Positions 9,589-16,425 of a stretch of DNA of 64,000 bases are shown here, in pieces. How positions within the stretch are numbered: position 1 is the stretch's first letter; each line of letters opens with the position of its first letter. Source of the DNA: an uncultured Lachnospiraceae bacterium (GTDB lineage Bacteria > Bacillota > Clostridia > Lachnospirales > Lachnospiraceae); contig CANQTF010000006.1 in NCBI GenBank assembly GCA_947626745.1, positions 92,585-156,584 on the forward strand. Reading direction: 5' to 3'. The position numbers were made by a program, and so were the translations under genes. A model generated the notes under the pieces. The model was not told where the DNA came from, made no database searches, and saw only the letters and a list, made by a program, of their open reading frames with translations.

Positions 9589-9617
9589 ATTATACACCAA
9601 GAAAGCGTCGCAGGCAA
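9589..9617 (-). promoter_or_regulatory. Sigma-A promoter of the diguanylate cyclase gene
   Basis: On the minus strand TTGCCT, 17 bases, TATAAT. The predicted transcript starts near 9582, about 40 bases before the chosen ATG at 9542, and this supports that start. Confidence 0.7.
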
Positions 9618-9624
9618 CTTTATA

Positions 9625-9638
9625 TGTAAACGCTTTCA
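9625..9638. promoter_or_regulatory. Catabolite-responsive element (CcpA-type operator)
   Basis: TGTAAACGCTTTCA matches the CRE consensus TGWAANCGNTNWCA. It lies just upstream of the -35 box of the diguanylate cyclase promoter, centred near -50, a position where CcpA usually activates. It also lies 33 bases beyond the stop codon of kdgK. Related LacI-family regulators bind similar sequences, so a sugar-acid regulator is an alternative. Confidence 0.65.
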
Positions 9639-9670
9639 AAACTTTTCGGATATCTTCACAGCAGACCGCG

Positions 9671-10753
9671 TCAGCGCTTGATATCGAAATTCATGTTCAT
9701 CAGATTGCGGATTGCCTGTGCGTCGTCCGTGATATTGGCATCGCCGCGGATCGTGTGTTTGATGGCGCTGCTCGCCACCGCGAAGTTGATCATATCCATC
9801 GGTTTATAGTCTTTGATGATCGCATAGATCAGGCCGCTTGCGAAGGCGTCGCCGCCCCCTACCCGGTCCAAGATATTGAAGGTGAACAGGCGGCTCTCGA
9901 AAGTATGTCCCTCGTGCCACATAAAGGCTTTCAGGCTGTTTTCGCTGCCGCTGTGCGCGTACCGGACATGGCGGGCCATGTATTTCAGATTCGGATAGCG
10001 CTCCGCGAAGATGCGGAAGATCTCGTCCTGCTGCTCGTAGCTGGGCTGCAGCGGCACGCCGTCCTTATAGTCCCCCTTGCTGTGGTCGTTCTCGTCCTTC
10101 CACAGGTGATAGGGTTCGATGCCCAGCAGGACATCGACGTAAGGCAGACACTCCGTACAGAAATCTCTCGCCTCCTCCCATGACCAGAGCAGACTTCGGA
10201 AATTGCCGTCGAAGCTCACGGTCAGGCCGAGTTCCTTCGCCTTCTTCAAGCTGTTCATGATAAGCTCTCTGCAGTTTGCGCCCAAAGCCGACGTGATGCC
10301 GCTCAGGTGCAGCCAGTCAAAGCCCTGCAAGAGCGCGTCCAGATCCACCTTACTGAAATCGTATTCCGCGATGGCGCTGTGCGCACGGTCATAAGTCACT
10401 TTGCTGGGACGTATCCCGTACCCCGTCTCGAGATAGTATGTGCCGAGCCGGTGCGTCGGCGTCTCCTCCGGCGTGCTCAGGATCATGGGCGTGCAGTGTA
10501 CATCGTTGCTCCGAAGCATACGGATGGCGCTTTTCCCCAGGCTGTTATTGGGAACGACCGAAAAGAACGTGCTGTCGATCCCCAGATTCGCGAGCGCCAA
10601 TGCGATATTTGCCTCGCTGCCGCCGTAACTCGCCTCAAACGTACTCGCCATGCGGATCTTCTCATAGTTCGGCGGCGTCAGGCGAAGCATGATCTCACCG
10701 ATCGTGATAAATTTCGTGTGTGTGTCACTCTGTATAGGATTCCGATGTTCCAT
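9671..10753 (-). CDS. kdgK: PfkB-family sugar kinase, probably 2-keto-3-deoxygluconate kinase
   Basis: A 360-residue ribokinase-fold kinase. The N-terminal GEIMLRL and SYGGSEANIALALANLG match the substrate-binding face, and DRVGGGDAFASGL near the C-terminus contains the anion-hole and catalytic Asp of the family. The whole layout matches KDG kinases, which phosphorylate 2-keto-3-deoxygluconate to KDPG in uronate and pectin breakdown. No aldolase or uronate isomerase gene is adjacent, so the substrate is inferred from the family only. The ATG follows AAAGGAG. A promoter overlaps the 3' end of the preceding MATE gene, and a CRE-like site lies just past the stop. Confidence 0.82.
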   Translation of the reverse strand: MEHRNPIQSDTHTKFITIGEIMLRLTPPNYEKIRMASTFEASYGGSEANIALALANLGIDSTFFSVVPNNSLGKSAIRMLRSNDVHCTPMILSTPEETPTHRLGTYYLETGYGIRPSKVTYDRAHSAIAEYDFSKVDLDALLQGFDWLHLSGITSALGANCRELIMNSLKKAKELGLTVSFDGNFRSLLWSWEEARDFCTECLPYVDVLLGIEPYHLWKDENDHSKGDYKDGVPLQPSYEQQDEIFRIFAERYPNLKYMARHVRYAHSGSENSLKAFMWHEGHTFESRLFTFNILDRVGGGDAFASGLIYAIIKDYKPMDMINFAVASSAIKHTIRGDANITDDAQAIRNLMNMNFDIKR

Positions 10754-10810
10754 AATGCAGCTCCTTTCCCGCTTTCCGCCGACAATAGATCATAACACTC
10801 TTATTCGTTA

Positions 10811-10840
10811 ATTTTACTGTACGATCGAGAAGTTTGTCAA
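10811..10840 (-). promoter_or_regulatory. Promoter of kdgK inside the end of the MATE gene
   Basis: On the minus strand TTGACA, 18 bases, TAAAAT, within the last codons of the MATE gene. It lets kdgK be expressed separately from the exporter. Confidence 0.6.
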
Positions 10841-12247
10841 GATTTCCTCTTCCCCGGGCTGCTTCAGTTCCCCATATGTCCGCCGGATCAATACAGCGGC
10901 AATGACAAAGGTCAGCGCATCGGAGACCGGCATCGAGTACAGCACGCCGTCCAAGCCCCAGAACCGCGGAAACAAAAGCGCAAAGCCTACGCCGAATACG
11001 ATCTCGCGCACCATGGAGAGCATCGTGGACTCCGCCGCCTTGCCGAGCGCCTGCAGAAAGATAAAGCACGCCTTATTGACACAGGCAAACACGATCATGC
11101 ACAGATAGATCCGAAAAGCCCGAACGGCAAAATCGGTATAGTACACGCTCTCATTTGACGCGCCGAAAACTGCGATAAGCTGTTCCGGCAGCAATTCCAC
11201 GATAAAAAGCGCCAGAACGCCTACGGCAGCCTCCGCCGCCAGAAGCAGCGAGAACAGGCGTCTGACTCTGTTCTTAGATCCCGCGCCCATATTGTAGCCC
11301 GCGATCGGTATACAGCCCGCCGCCATGCCGACGACTATGGAAATGACGATCTGGAAGAATTTCATCACGATACCCACTACCGCCATCGGTATCTGCGCGT
11401 ACTCCTCCTGTCCGAAGATCGCGTCCGCCGCCCCATACTTGCGTATCATGTTGTTGATAGCGGCCATCGCCGCTACCAGAGACAACTGCGAGAGCAGACT
11501 CGTGAGGCCGAGCGTCAGCGTTTTGCCGGCTATATGGCGGTCGATGCAAAAATCCCTGCCGGCCGGCCTGACTAATTTCATGCGCAGCAGATACCCCGCC
11601 GCCAGAGCCGCCGTTGCGATCTGTCCGATCACGGTAGCCGCCGCCGCGCCCGTCATGCCCCATTTGCAGCCAAAGATAAAAACGGGGTCAAGGACAATAT
11701 TGATGCCCGCGCCAAGAAGCGTGGAGACCATGGCAAAGCCGGGCGATCCGTCCGCCCGTATGATCGGATTCATCGCCTGTCCAAACATATAGAAGGGAAT
11801 GCCGAGCGATATCCAGAAAAAGTACTCCCTCGCGTATGCAAACGTCTCCGCATTTACCGTGCCGCCAAACATGGTAATGATAGGTCTTGCAAAGAGCAGA
11901 TAGACTGCGCAGAGGATAACGCTGCTCACCAGTATCATAACGACTGCGCCTCCGACGCTCCTTTTGGCATTTTGAAGCTCCTTTTTGCCGAGGCTCAGGC
12001 TGACATAAGCGCAGCAGCCGTCCCCGATCATGACGGCGACCGCCAGCGCGATGACCGTGAGCGGAAACACCACCGTATTGGCCGCGTTTCCGTAAGAGCC
12101 GAGATAATCGGCGTTTGCGATAAAGATCTGATCTACGATATTGTACAGCGCGCCGACTAAAAGAGAGATGATGCAGGGAACCGCATACCGCCCCATAAGT
12201 CTGTCGATGCGCTCTCTCCCTAAAAACTCATTTGTTTCTGCTTCCAT
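10814..12247 (-). CDS. MATE-family multidrug/sodium antiporter
   Basis: A membrane protein of 477 residues with twelve predicted hydrophobic helices arranged as two six-helix halves, as in the MATE family of Na+ or H+ coupled drug exporters. Family-like features are the start FLGRERIDRLMGRYAVP, ALYNIVDQIFIA in helix 1 and AMNPIIRADGSP between the halves. I start at the ATG at 12247 because GGAGG lies 9 bases upstream; another in-frame ATG at 12268 has no such site. The leader carries a terminator-like hairpin and an inverted repeat, suggesting conditional expression. The substrate is not predictable. Confidence 0.9.
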   Translation of the reverse strand: MEAETNEFLGRERIDRLMGRYAVPCIISLLVGALYNIVDQIFIANADYLGSYGNAANTVVFPLTVIALAVAVMIGDGCCAYVSLSLGKKELQNAKRSVGGAVVMILVSSVILCAVYLLFARPIITMFGGTVNAETFAYAREYFFWISLGIPFYMFGQAMNPIIRADGSPGFAMVSTLLGAGINIVLDPVFIFGCKWGMTGAAAATVIGQIATAALAAGYLLRMKLVRPAGRDFCIDRHIAGKTLTLGLTSLLSQLSLVAAMAAINNMIRKYGAADAIFGQEEYAQIPMAVVGIVMKFFQIVISIVVGMAAGCIPIAGYNMGAGSKNRVRRLFSLLLAAEAAVGVLALFIVELLPEQLIAVFGASNESVYYTDFAVRAFRIYLCMIVFACVNKACFIFLQALGKAAESTMLSMVREIVFGVGFALLFPRFWGLDGVLYSMPVSDALTFVIAAVLIRRTYGELKQPGEEEILTNFSIVQ

Positions 12248-12270
12248 AATTCTTTTCCTCCGATCCATAG

Positions 12271-12329
12271 AAATAAAAAAAGCGCGTGCCCCCGACGTCC
12301 GCTGGACTTACGCCGGTGGGCCACACGCT
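12271..12329 (-). terminator. Attenuator-like terminator hairpin in the MATE leader
   Basis: On the minus strand an imperfect stem with arms AGCGTGTG/CACGCGCT extended by CCC/GGG encloses a small GUCC/GGAC hairpin and ends in TTTTTTATTT. It lies between a TATAAT box and the MATE ribosome binding site, where it would stop transcription before the gene. No known riboswitch class was recognised in it. Confidence 0.6.
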
Positions 12330-12337
12330 ATATTTTT

Positions 12338-12361
12338 ATTATACTCGGAAAAACTGTTTCC
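12338..12361 (-). promoter_or_regulatory. -10 box and inverted-repeat operator candidate before the MATE gene
   Basis: TATAAT on the minus strand (12338-12343) is directly preceded by the inverted repeat GGAAAAACTGTTTCC (12347-12361), which occupies the -35/-10 spacer. The -35 box is poor, as in promoters that need or are blocked by a regulator. Confidence 0.45.
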
Positions 12362-12434
12362 GGTATGGGCGGTTTAGACAAAAAATCGTCGCCGTCCTAT
12401 TGTCGAAATCGCCAAAAACCGTATACATTCGTGA

Positions 12435-12463
12435 TTGTATTTTGACGCGGGATGTGGTACGAT
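12435..12463 (+). promoter_or_regulatory. Probable promoter of the rubredoxin gene
   Basis: TTGTAT, 17 bases, TACGAT, about 50 bases before the rubredoxin ATG. It is a modest match to consensus. Confidence 0.45.
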
Positions 12464-12513
12464 AGTCCTATGAGGCAAGACCTCATGTACATTATCCGAA
12501 AGGAGTCACGATC

Positions 12514-12687
12514 ATGCAAAAATATTTCTGTAATCCCTGTGGCTACACATACGATCCCGAAAAGGGCGACCCCGAGCACGGCATCAAGCCCGGCACGGCG
12601 TTTGAGGATCTTCCGGACGACTGGGTATGCCCTGTCTGCGGTATCGACAAGAGCATGTTCCAGCCTTGCATCGACAACTACAATTAA
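12514..12687 (+). CDS. Rubredoxin
   Basis: A 57-residue protein with the two rubredoxin iron-binding pairs, CNPCG (residues 6-10) and CPVCG (39-43), and the typical YTYDPEKGD and [14 protein letters not shown] stretches. Four Cys bind one Fe, and the protein carries single electrons in the cytoplasm of anaerobes, often to peroxide- or superoxide-reducing enzymes. The ATG at 12514 follows AAGGAG. It is a single-gene unit: its own promoter is upstream and a strong terminator begins 14 bases after the stop. No redox partner gene is adjacent. Confidence 0.95.
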   Translation: MQKYFCNPCGYTYDPEKGDPEHGIKPGTAFEDLPDDWVCPVCGIDKSMFQPCIDNYN

Positions 12688-12701
12688 ACGGAACGGACAC
12701 G

Positions 12702-12738
12702 AAAGACCCGACGCCGAAGCGCCGGGTCTTTCTCTCTG
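12702..12738 (+). terminator. Intrinsic terminator after rubredoxin
   Basis: Arms AAAGACCCG and CGGGTCTTT with an inner CGC/GCG stem, followed by TCTCTCT. Confidence 0.75.
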
Positions 12739-12775
12739 TCAAGATCCGGCGGACATCGCGCGCCGCCGTCTCTCT

Positions 12776-13348
12776 TTATCTGTATTCACAGTATTCCCAG
12801 TGGTCATTGATGACCCCGATGCCCTGCAGGTAAGAATAGATGATCGTCGGGCCCACATATTTGAAGCCGCGCCGTTTCAGGTCCCTGCTGACCCGTTCCG
12901 AGAGCTCGTCTTTTGCGGGCATATCTTTTCCGTCCTGCAGATGGTGGTCGATGACTTTCCCGTCCGTAAAGCTCCAGATATATTTGTCAAAGCTGCCGAA
13001 CTCTTCCTGCACCCTTAAGAAAGCCTGTGCATTCGTGACAGCCGCCCTGATCTTGCTCCGGTTGCGGATAATGCCTTTGTCCTGCATGAGCGCTTCGAGC
13101 TTCGCATCATCATAAGCCGCCACGATATTCGGATCGAACCCGTCAAAGGCTTTTCTAAAGTTTTCTTCTTTATCGAGGATCAGATTCCAGCTCACCCCTG
13201 CCTGCATCCCTTCCAGCACGAGCATAGCGTACTGCTCCCGATCCCGGTGTTCCGGCTTGCACCATCTGGTATCGTGATAGAGAAGATACTTCTCCGAAAC
13301 CCGAGATTGCCCTGTGCCAAAGGCAAAATCACATCTCCTCTTGTCCAT
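12776..13348 (-). CDS. tag: DNA-3-methyladenine glycosylase I
   Basis: The enzyme removes 3-methyladenine from alkylated DNA and starts base-excision repair. The 190-residue protein has the family landmarks: RRCDFAFG at the start, HDTRWCKP, the catalytic-pocket stretch LVLEGMQAGVSWNLIL, and the C-terminal HWEYC. The N-terminal Cys and His together with the C-terminal His and Cys form the zinc snap of Tag. I start at the ATG at 13348, with GGAAGAG upstream; a longer frame from 13405 would overlap the preceding gene. It follows the secreted GH-like gene by 23 bases and may be co-transcribed with it. Confidence 0.92.
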   Translation of the reverse strand: MDKRRCDFAFGTGQSRVSEKYLLYHDTRWCKPEHRDREQYAMLVLEGMQAGVSWNLILDKEENFRKAFDGFDPNIVAAYDDAKLEALMQDKGIIRNRSKIRAAVTNAQAFLRVQEEFGSFDKYIWSFTDGKVIDHHLQDGKDMPAKDELSERVSRDLKRRGFKYVGPTIIYSYLQGIGVINDHWEYCEYR

Positions 13349-13371
13349 TGTCCGCTCTTCCTCTCCGGCCG

Positions 13372-15033
13372 TTACTGCACTACGCCCGTACCGCTCCTCG
13401 TCCACACAATGTTCTGGCTGATCATCTGATCGATGTCCATACCGATGATCTGCGACGCCCTCGCTTTTGCCGCCGCCTCATTGGCCGTTCCGAGATTCTT
13501 ATAGATATCGTACGCCGGCTTTTTGTTGCCGTTTATGTCGCACAGCCCCATAGCCAGATGGCTCTCCATCTCATGTGCGTCGTCCGTCTGCCTGAAAAGC
13601 ATGAACGCGTCCACATCGGGACAGGAAGCCGCTTTCAGGTAGCCGTATGCTATGGACGCTTCCTGCTTGTCATTCCCAAAAGCCGACGTATAGCCGATCT
13701 CTGCGATCGAGATGCTTCTCACTTCCCCTGCCGGATTCAGGAACTGCGACTGGTGCATATAGTTGACCAGGATATCAAAATTCTGCATCGTAATATAAGG
13801 CGTGCTGAGCCCTTTCTGCACCCACACCGCAGGGCCGTTCCACGCATAGGGGTCATACAGCGGCGAGTTATACGGGTGGAAAGAAAGCCCCCAGTCGATG
13901 TTTCCCTCCCGCAGCATATAGTAATTGAACTGATCCAAATATGCTTTGGAAAGGAAGCTGCCCGGATTCGATTTCCGGTTCCACTCCTGATCTATGGAAT
14001 TATAGATCCGCAGATTGGCATTCTGGCTCTTCATCTCGTTGTAGATGATGCGGAACGCCTTGACGTACACGTTGACGTTATAATCTAACGACGAGGAGTC
14101 CGTATACCACCACGATGTCCTCGCGTTCACCTCGTTGCCGACGATCCAGTTATCGACCTGTCCGCAGCCCGCCTGACCGGAATACCGCTGCGCCAAAAAT
14201 GCGCCCACGGCTTTCAGATGATCGACGCCCGCTGCATCCGCCACATTCAGCGCATAACCCGGACAGTTTCCGCCGCGCGCGCCGGGAAGCACCAGATCCT
14301 GCGCATAGGGACTCTGCCCTCCGTTCAGCAGCACCAGCGTCACCTGAATACCATAGCTGTTGAATGTCTTCACCATGGAATCAAACGACTGGATCCTGCC
14401 GCCGTTAAAATAATAGGTCTGCCCGTTATAATTGAAAGGGATCGCCCCGCCCACGGACGCGTCCACGCAGATCTCGTCCATATTCACGTTGTACACGATC
14501 TGCTGGATCCCGAGATCCTGCAGCTCCCCGCCGGAGCATCTGGCCAGATCCGGCAGAATGCCCTTGATCCCGGTATCTTTGCGCTGTGACGTGTGCGTTG
14601 CGATCGCTTCCGGGTTGGTGATATAGTGTTCGTTGCTGACCTGAACCATCTGTCCGCCGCGCTTCACGGCAACCAGAAACTTACGGCTCAGGTTGGAATC
14701 CGCACTGTTATAGTTGAGCGGAAAGGAAGCCGTCGCGGAGGCTGCCGCATCGACCGTCGCGACCACCTTGCCCGCCGTTCCGTCCTGATAGACTTCGTCT
14801 GCATAGATGTAATATTTGCCGTCGTCGCTGGACGGAACGCTGCCCGCGCTGAGCTGGCACACCACGTTCGATCCCGCAATGGTACAGGAGCTGATAGCGA
14901 CGGGGCGTCCGTCCGCCTGCGCATACATCGTATTGTCCCTGCCAAAGATCACGCCGCCGACTATTAACGCCGCGGTCAGGAATACGGCTGACAGCGCCGC
15001 CCCGCTCTTCTTGGATAATCTGTTCTTTTTCAT
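13372..15033 (-). CDS. Exported GH-A-like TIM-barrel protein (DUF5722 type)
   Basis: A 553-residue protein with a basic N-terminus, a hydrophobic segment (about 12-32) and a cleavage-like site near MYAQA, so it is exported or membrane-anchored. A beta-rich N-terminal part (about 45-140) precedes a probable (beta/alpha)8 barrel. WIVGNEVN (Glu about 301) and SIAEIGYTS (Glu about 445) sit where clan GH-A glycosidases have the acid/base and nucleophile Glu. This fits the DUF5722 family, whose activity I do not know to be established. The ATG at 15033 is favoured over one at 15057. A strong promoter lies upstream. Carbohydrate cleavage is an inference from the two Glu motifs. Confidence 0.7.
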   Translation of the reverse strand: MKKNRLSKKSGAALSAVFLTAALIVGGVIFGRDNTMYAQADGRPVAISSCTIAGSNVVCQLSAGSVPSSDDGKYYIYADEVYQDGTAGKVVATVDAAASATASFPLNYNSADSNLSRKFLVAVKRGGQMVQVSNEHYITNPEAIATHTSQRKDTGIKGILPDLARCSGGELQDLGIQQIVYNVNMDEICVDASVGGAIPFNYNGQTYYFNGGRIQSFDSMVKTFNSYGIQVTLVLLNGGQSPYAQDLVLPGARGGNCPGYALNVADAAGVDHLKAVGAFLAQRYSGQAGCGQVDNWIVGNEVNARTSWWYTDSSSLDYNVNVYVKAFRIIYNEMKSQNANLRIYNSIDQEWNRKSNPGSFLSKAYLDQFNYYMLREGNIDWGLSFHPYNSPLYDPYAWNGPAVWVQKGLSTPYITMQNFDILVNYMHQSQFLNPAGEVRSISIAEIGYTSAFGNDKQEASIAYGYLKAASCPDVDAFMLFRQTDDAHEMESHLAMGLCDINGNKKPAYDIYKNLGTANEAAAKARASQIIGMDIDQMISQNIVWTRSGTGVVQ

Positions 15034-15114
15034 ATAAACCTGTCTCTCTTCCGTCATTTCTTTTCTATTTCCGTTTTGCGGACGCCGTCTCTCAGGCGTA
15101 TTGCGTCCACGGAT

Positions 15115-15143
15115 ATTATAGCCGCAAAATGAAGCCTTGACAA
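15115..15143 (-). promoter_or_regulatory. Sigma-A promoter of the DUF5722-type gene
   Basis: On the minus strand TTGTCA, 17 bases, TATAAT, about 80 bases before the ATG. Confidence 0.75.
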
Positions 15144-15195
15144 GAACGAATGTCAGATTCGGGGATATCCTGTCAAAAAGCGCCGCCTACCGCAT

Positions 15196-16131
15196 TTACG
15201 CCGGATTCACGTGGACCATGATATGCTTGACCTTGGGGAAATCCTTCTCGATAGCGTCATGGACGCGCTCGGCGATACCGTGCGCGTTTCGAAGCTTCAT
15301 CTCCCCGTCCACGCTGATCTCGATATCCACATAGATCTTGTTGGCAAATACCCGCGTGTGCAGCAGATCGATCCCCAAGACCCCTTCCTGCGCCAGCGCG
15401 CACGCCGCCATTTCCGCTTCCTCCTCGTCGTCGCACGCCTTATCCACCATTTTGTCTACCGCGTCCATAAAAATATCATATGCCGCCTTTTCAATGAAAA
15501 TGCAGATCACCAGACTGGCGATCGGATCCAGGATCGGGAAACCCAGCCTCGCTCCCGCGATACCGATCAGCGCGCCCACGGAAGAGAGCGCATCGGAGCG
15601 ATGATGCCATGCGTCCGCCATGAGCGCGCCGGAATCTATCTTTTTTGCATAGACCTTCGTATACCTGTACATAGCCTCCTTGACCGCAATGGACACAACG
15701 GCCGCGATCAGTGCGAGCAGCCCCGGCACGACAAGCTGCAGACGATCGCCCCCGGCGATCTTGGCGGCGGCGGAGTAACCGATGCCCAGACCCGTCACCG
15801 CGAGGATCGTCGCCAGCACGATCGCAGCCACGCACTCCAGACGTTCATGCCCGTAGGGATGCTCTTTGTCCGACGCCTTGTTCGATATCCTGACGCCGAT
15901 GATCACCACGATCGTGCTGAACACGTCCGATGCCGAGTGGATCGCATCCGAGATCATAGCGCCCGAATGAGCGAGCGCCCCTGCAAAGAGCTTGAACAGG
16001 GTGAGGGCCAGATTCGCGATGATGCTGACTCTCGATACCCGCATGGCCACCTGCTCATAGTCCTCGCCGCCGCGGTCCGCCGCTTTCTTTTCGTTCATAT
16101 ATGTATTTTGCATACCTTCCGTGCTGTCCAT
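15196..16131 (-). CDS. Cation diffusion facilitator exporter, probably for Ni2+/Co2+
   Basis: A 311-residue CDF protein: six transmembrane helices in the first 200 residues and a cytoplasmic metal-binding domain at the C-terminus (about 215-311, ending KHIMVHVNP). Helix 2 carries DAIHSASD and helix 5 carries HHRSD, the transport-site ligands; HPYGHERLE follows helix 2 as usual. CDF proteins export divalent metals in exchange for protons. Sequence alone would suggest zinc or iron, but the leader contains a NiCo riboswitch, so cobalt and nickel are the more likely cargo. The start at 16131 has GGAGG seven bases upstream; an in-frame ATG at 16197 overlaps the leader. Confidence 0.9.
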   Translation of the reverse strand: MDSTEGMQNTYMNEKKAADRGGEDYEQVAMRVSRVSIIANLALTLFKLFAGALAHSGAMISDAIHSASDVFSTIVVIIGVRISNKASDKEHPYGHERLECVAAIVLATILAVTGLGIGYSAAAKIAGGDRLQLVVPGLLALIAAVVSIAVKEAMYRYTKVYAKKIDSGALMADAWHHRSDALSSVGALIGIAGARLGFPILDPIASLVICIFIEKAAYDIFMDAVDKMVDKACDDEEEAEMAACALAQEGVLGIDLLHTRVFANKIYVDIEISVDGEMKLRNAHGIAERVHDAIEKDFPKVKHIMVHVNPA

Positions 16132-16210
16132 ATATATGCCTCCTTCTGTGGGGAATGCGCGAAAGAGAACCTTTCGCTCCAAAAAGAAAACACCCACGTA
16201 CGCAGCAATC

Positions 16211-16298
16211 GTAACTACTGTCCCGCAGATGTCATGATCTACTGTCGCGCAGCGCGACCCGGCTCCCGGGCTGATGCCCCGGCCTGCTCAGTTTGTAC
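16211..16298 (-). promoter_or_regulatory. NiCo riboswitch (czcD RNA)
   Basis: The minus-strand leader of the CDF gene matches the Ni2+/Co2+ sensing riboswitch as I remember its crystallised example. It has ACUGAGCAGGC, a P2 hairpin (CCGGG/CCCGG), GAGCCGGG, a P3 hairpin (GUCGCGC/GCGCGAC), a P4 stem (GUAGAU/AUCUGC) and CUGCGGGACAGU. The ACUG and CAGU ends pair as P1, extended by GUA/UAC. It lies 79 bases before the CDF start. The expression platform is less clear: a GCGAAAG/CTTTCGC hairpin and a T-rich run follow it. A possible promoter (TTGCAT, 17 bases, TACATT) lies upstream. Confidence 0.85.
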
Positions 16299-16372
16299 TG
16301 TAGTATCAGCCAGAGAGTTCTCGCTCTCATTGTTGTTATGCAGTGCAAAGAGTATTTTTATCAATGTAACAT

Positions 16373-16410
16373 AAGCGGATCGAAAATGCAAGACGATTTC
16401 CGATCCGCTT
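16373..16410 (-). terminator. Hairpin after the SpoIID/LysM gene, possible terminator
   Basis: Arms AAGCGGATCG and CGATCCGCTT with an 18-base loop, 15 bases after the stop of the gene at 16426. No real U-tract follows, so terminator function is uncertain. Confidence 0.35.
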
Positions 16411-16425
16411 TCCGCTCCCCGGCCG

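Noticed and set aside
9543..9617. An upstream in-frame extension of the diguanylate cyclase
   Set aside because: The extension would start inside the promoter; AAAGGA before the ATG at 9542 gives a better start.
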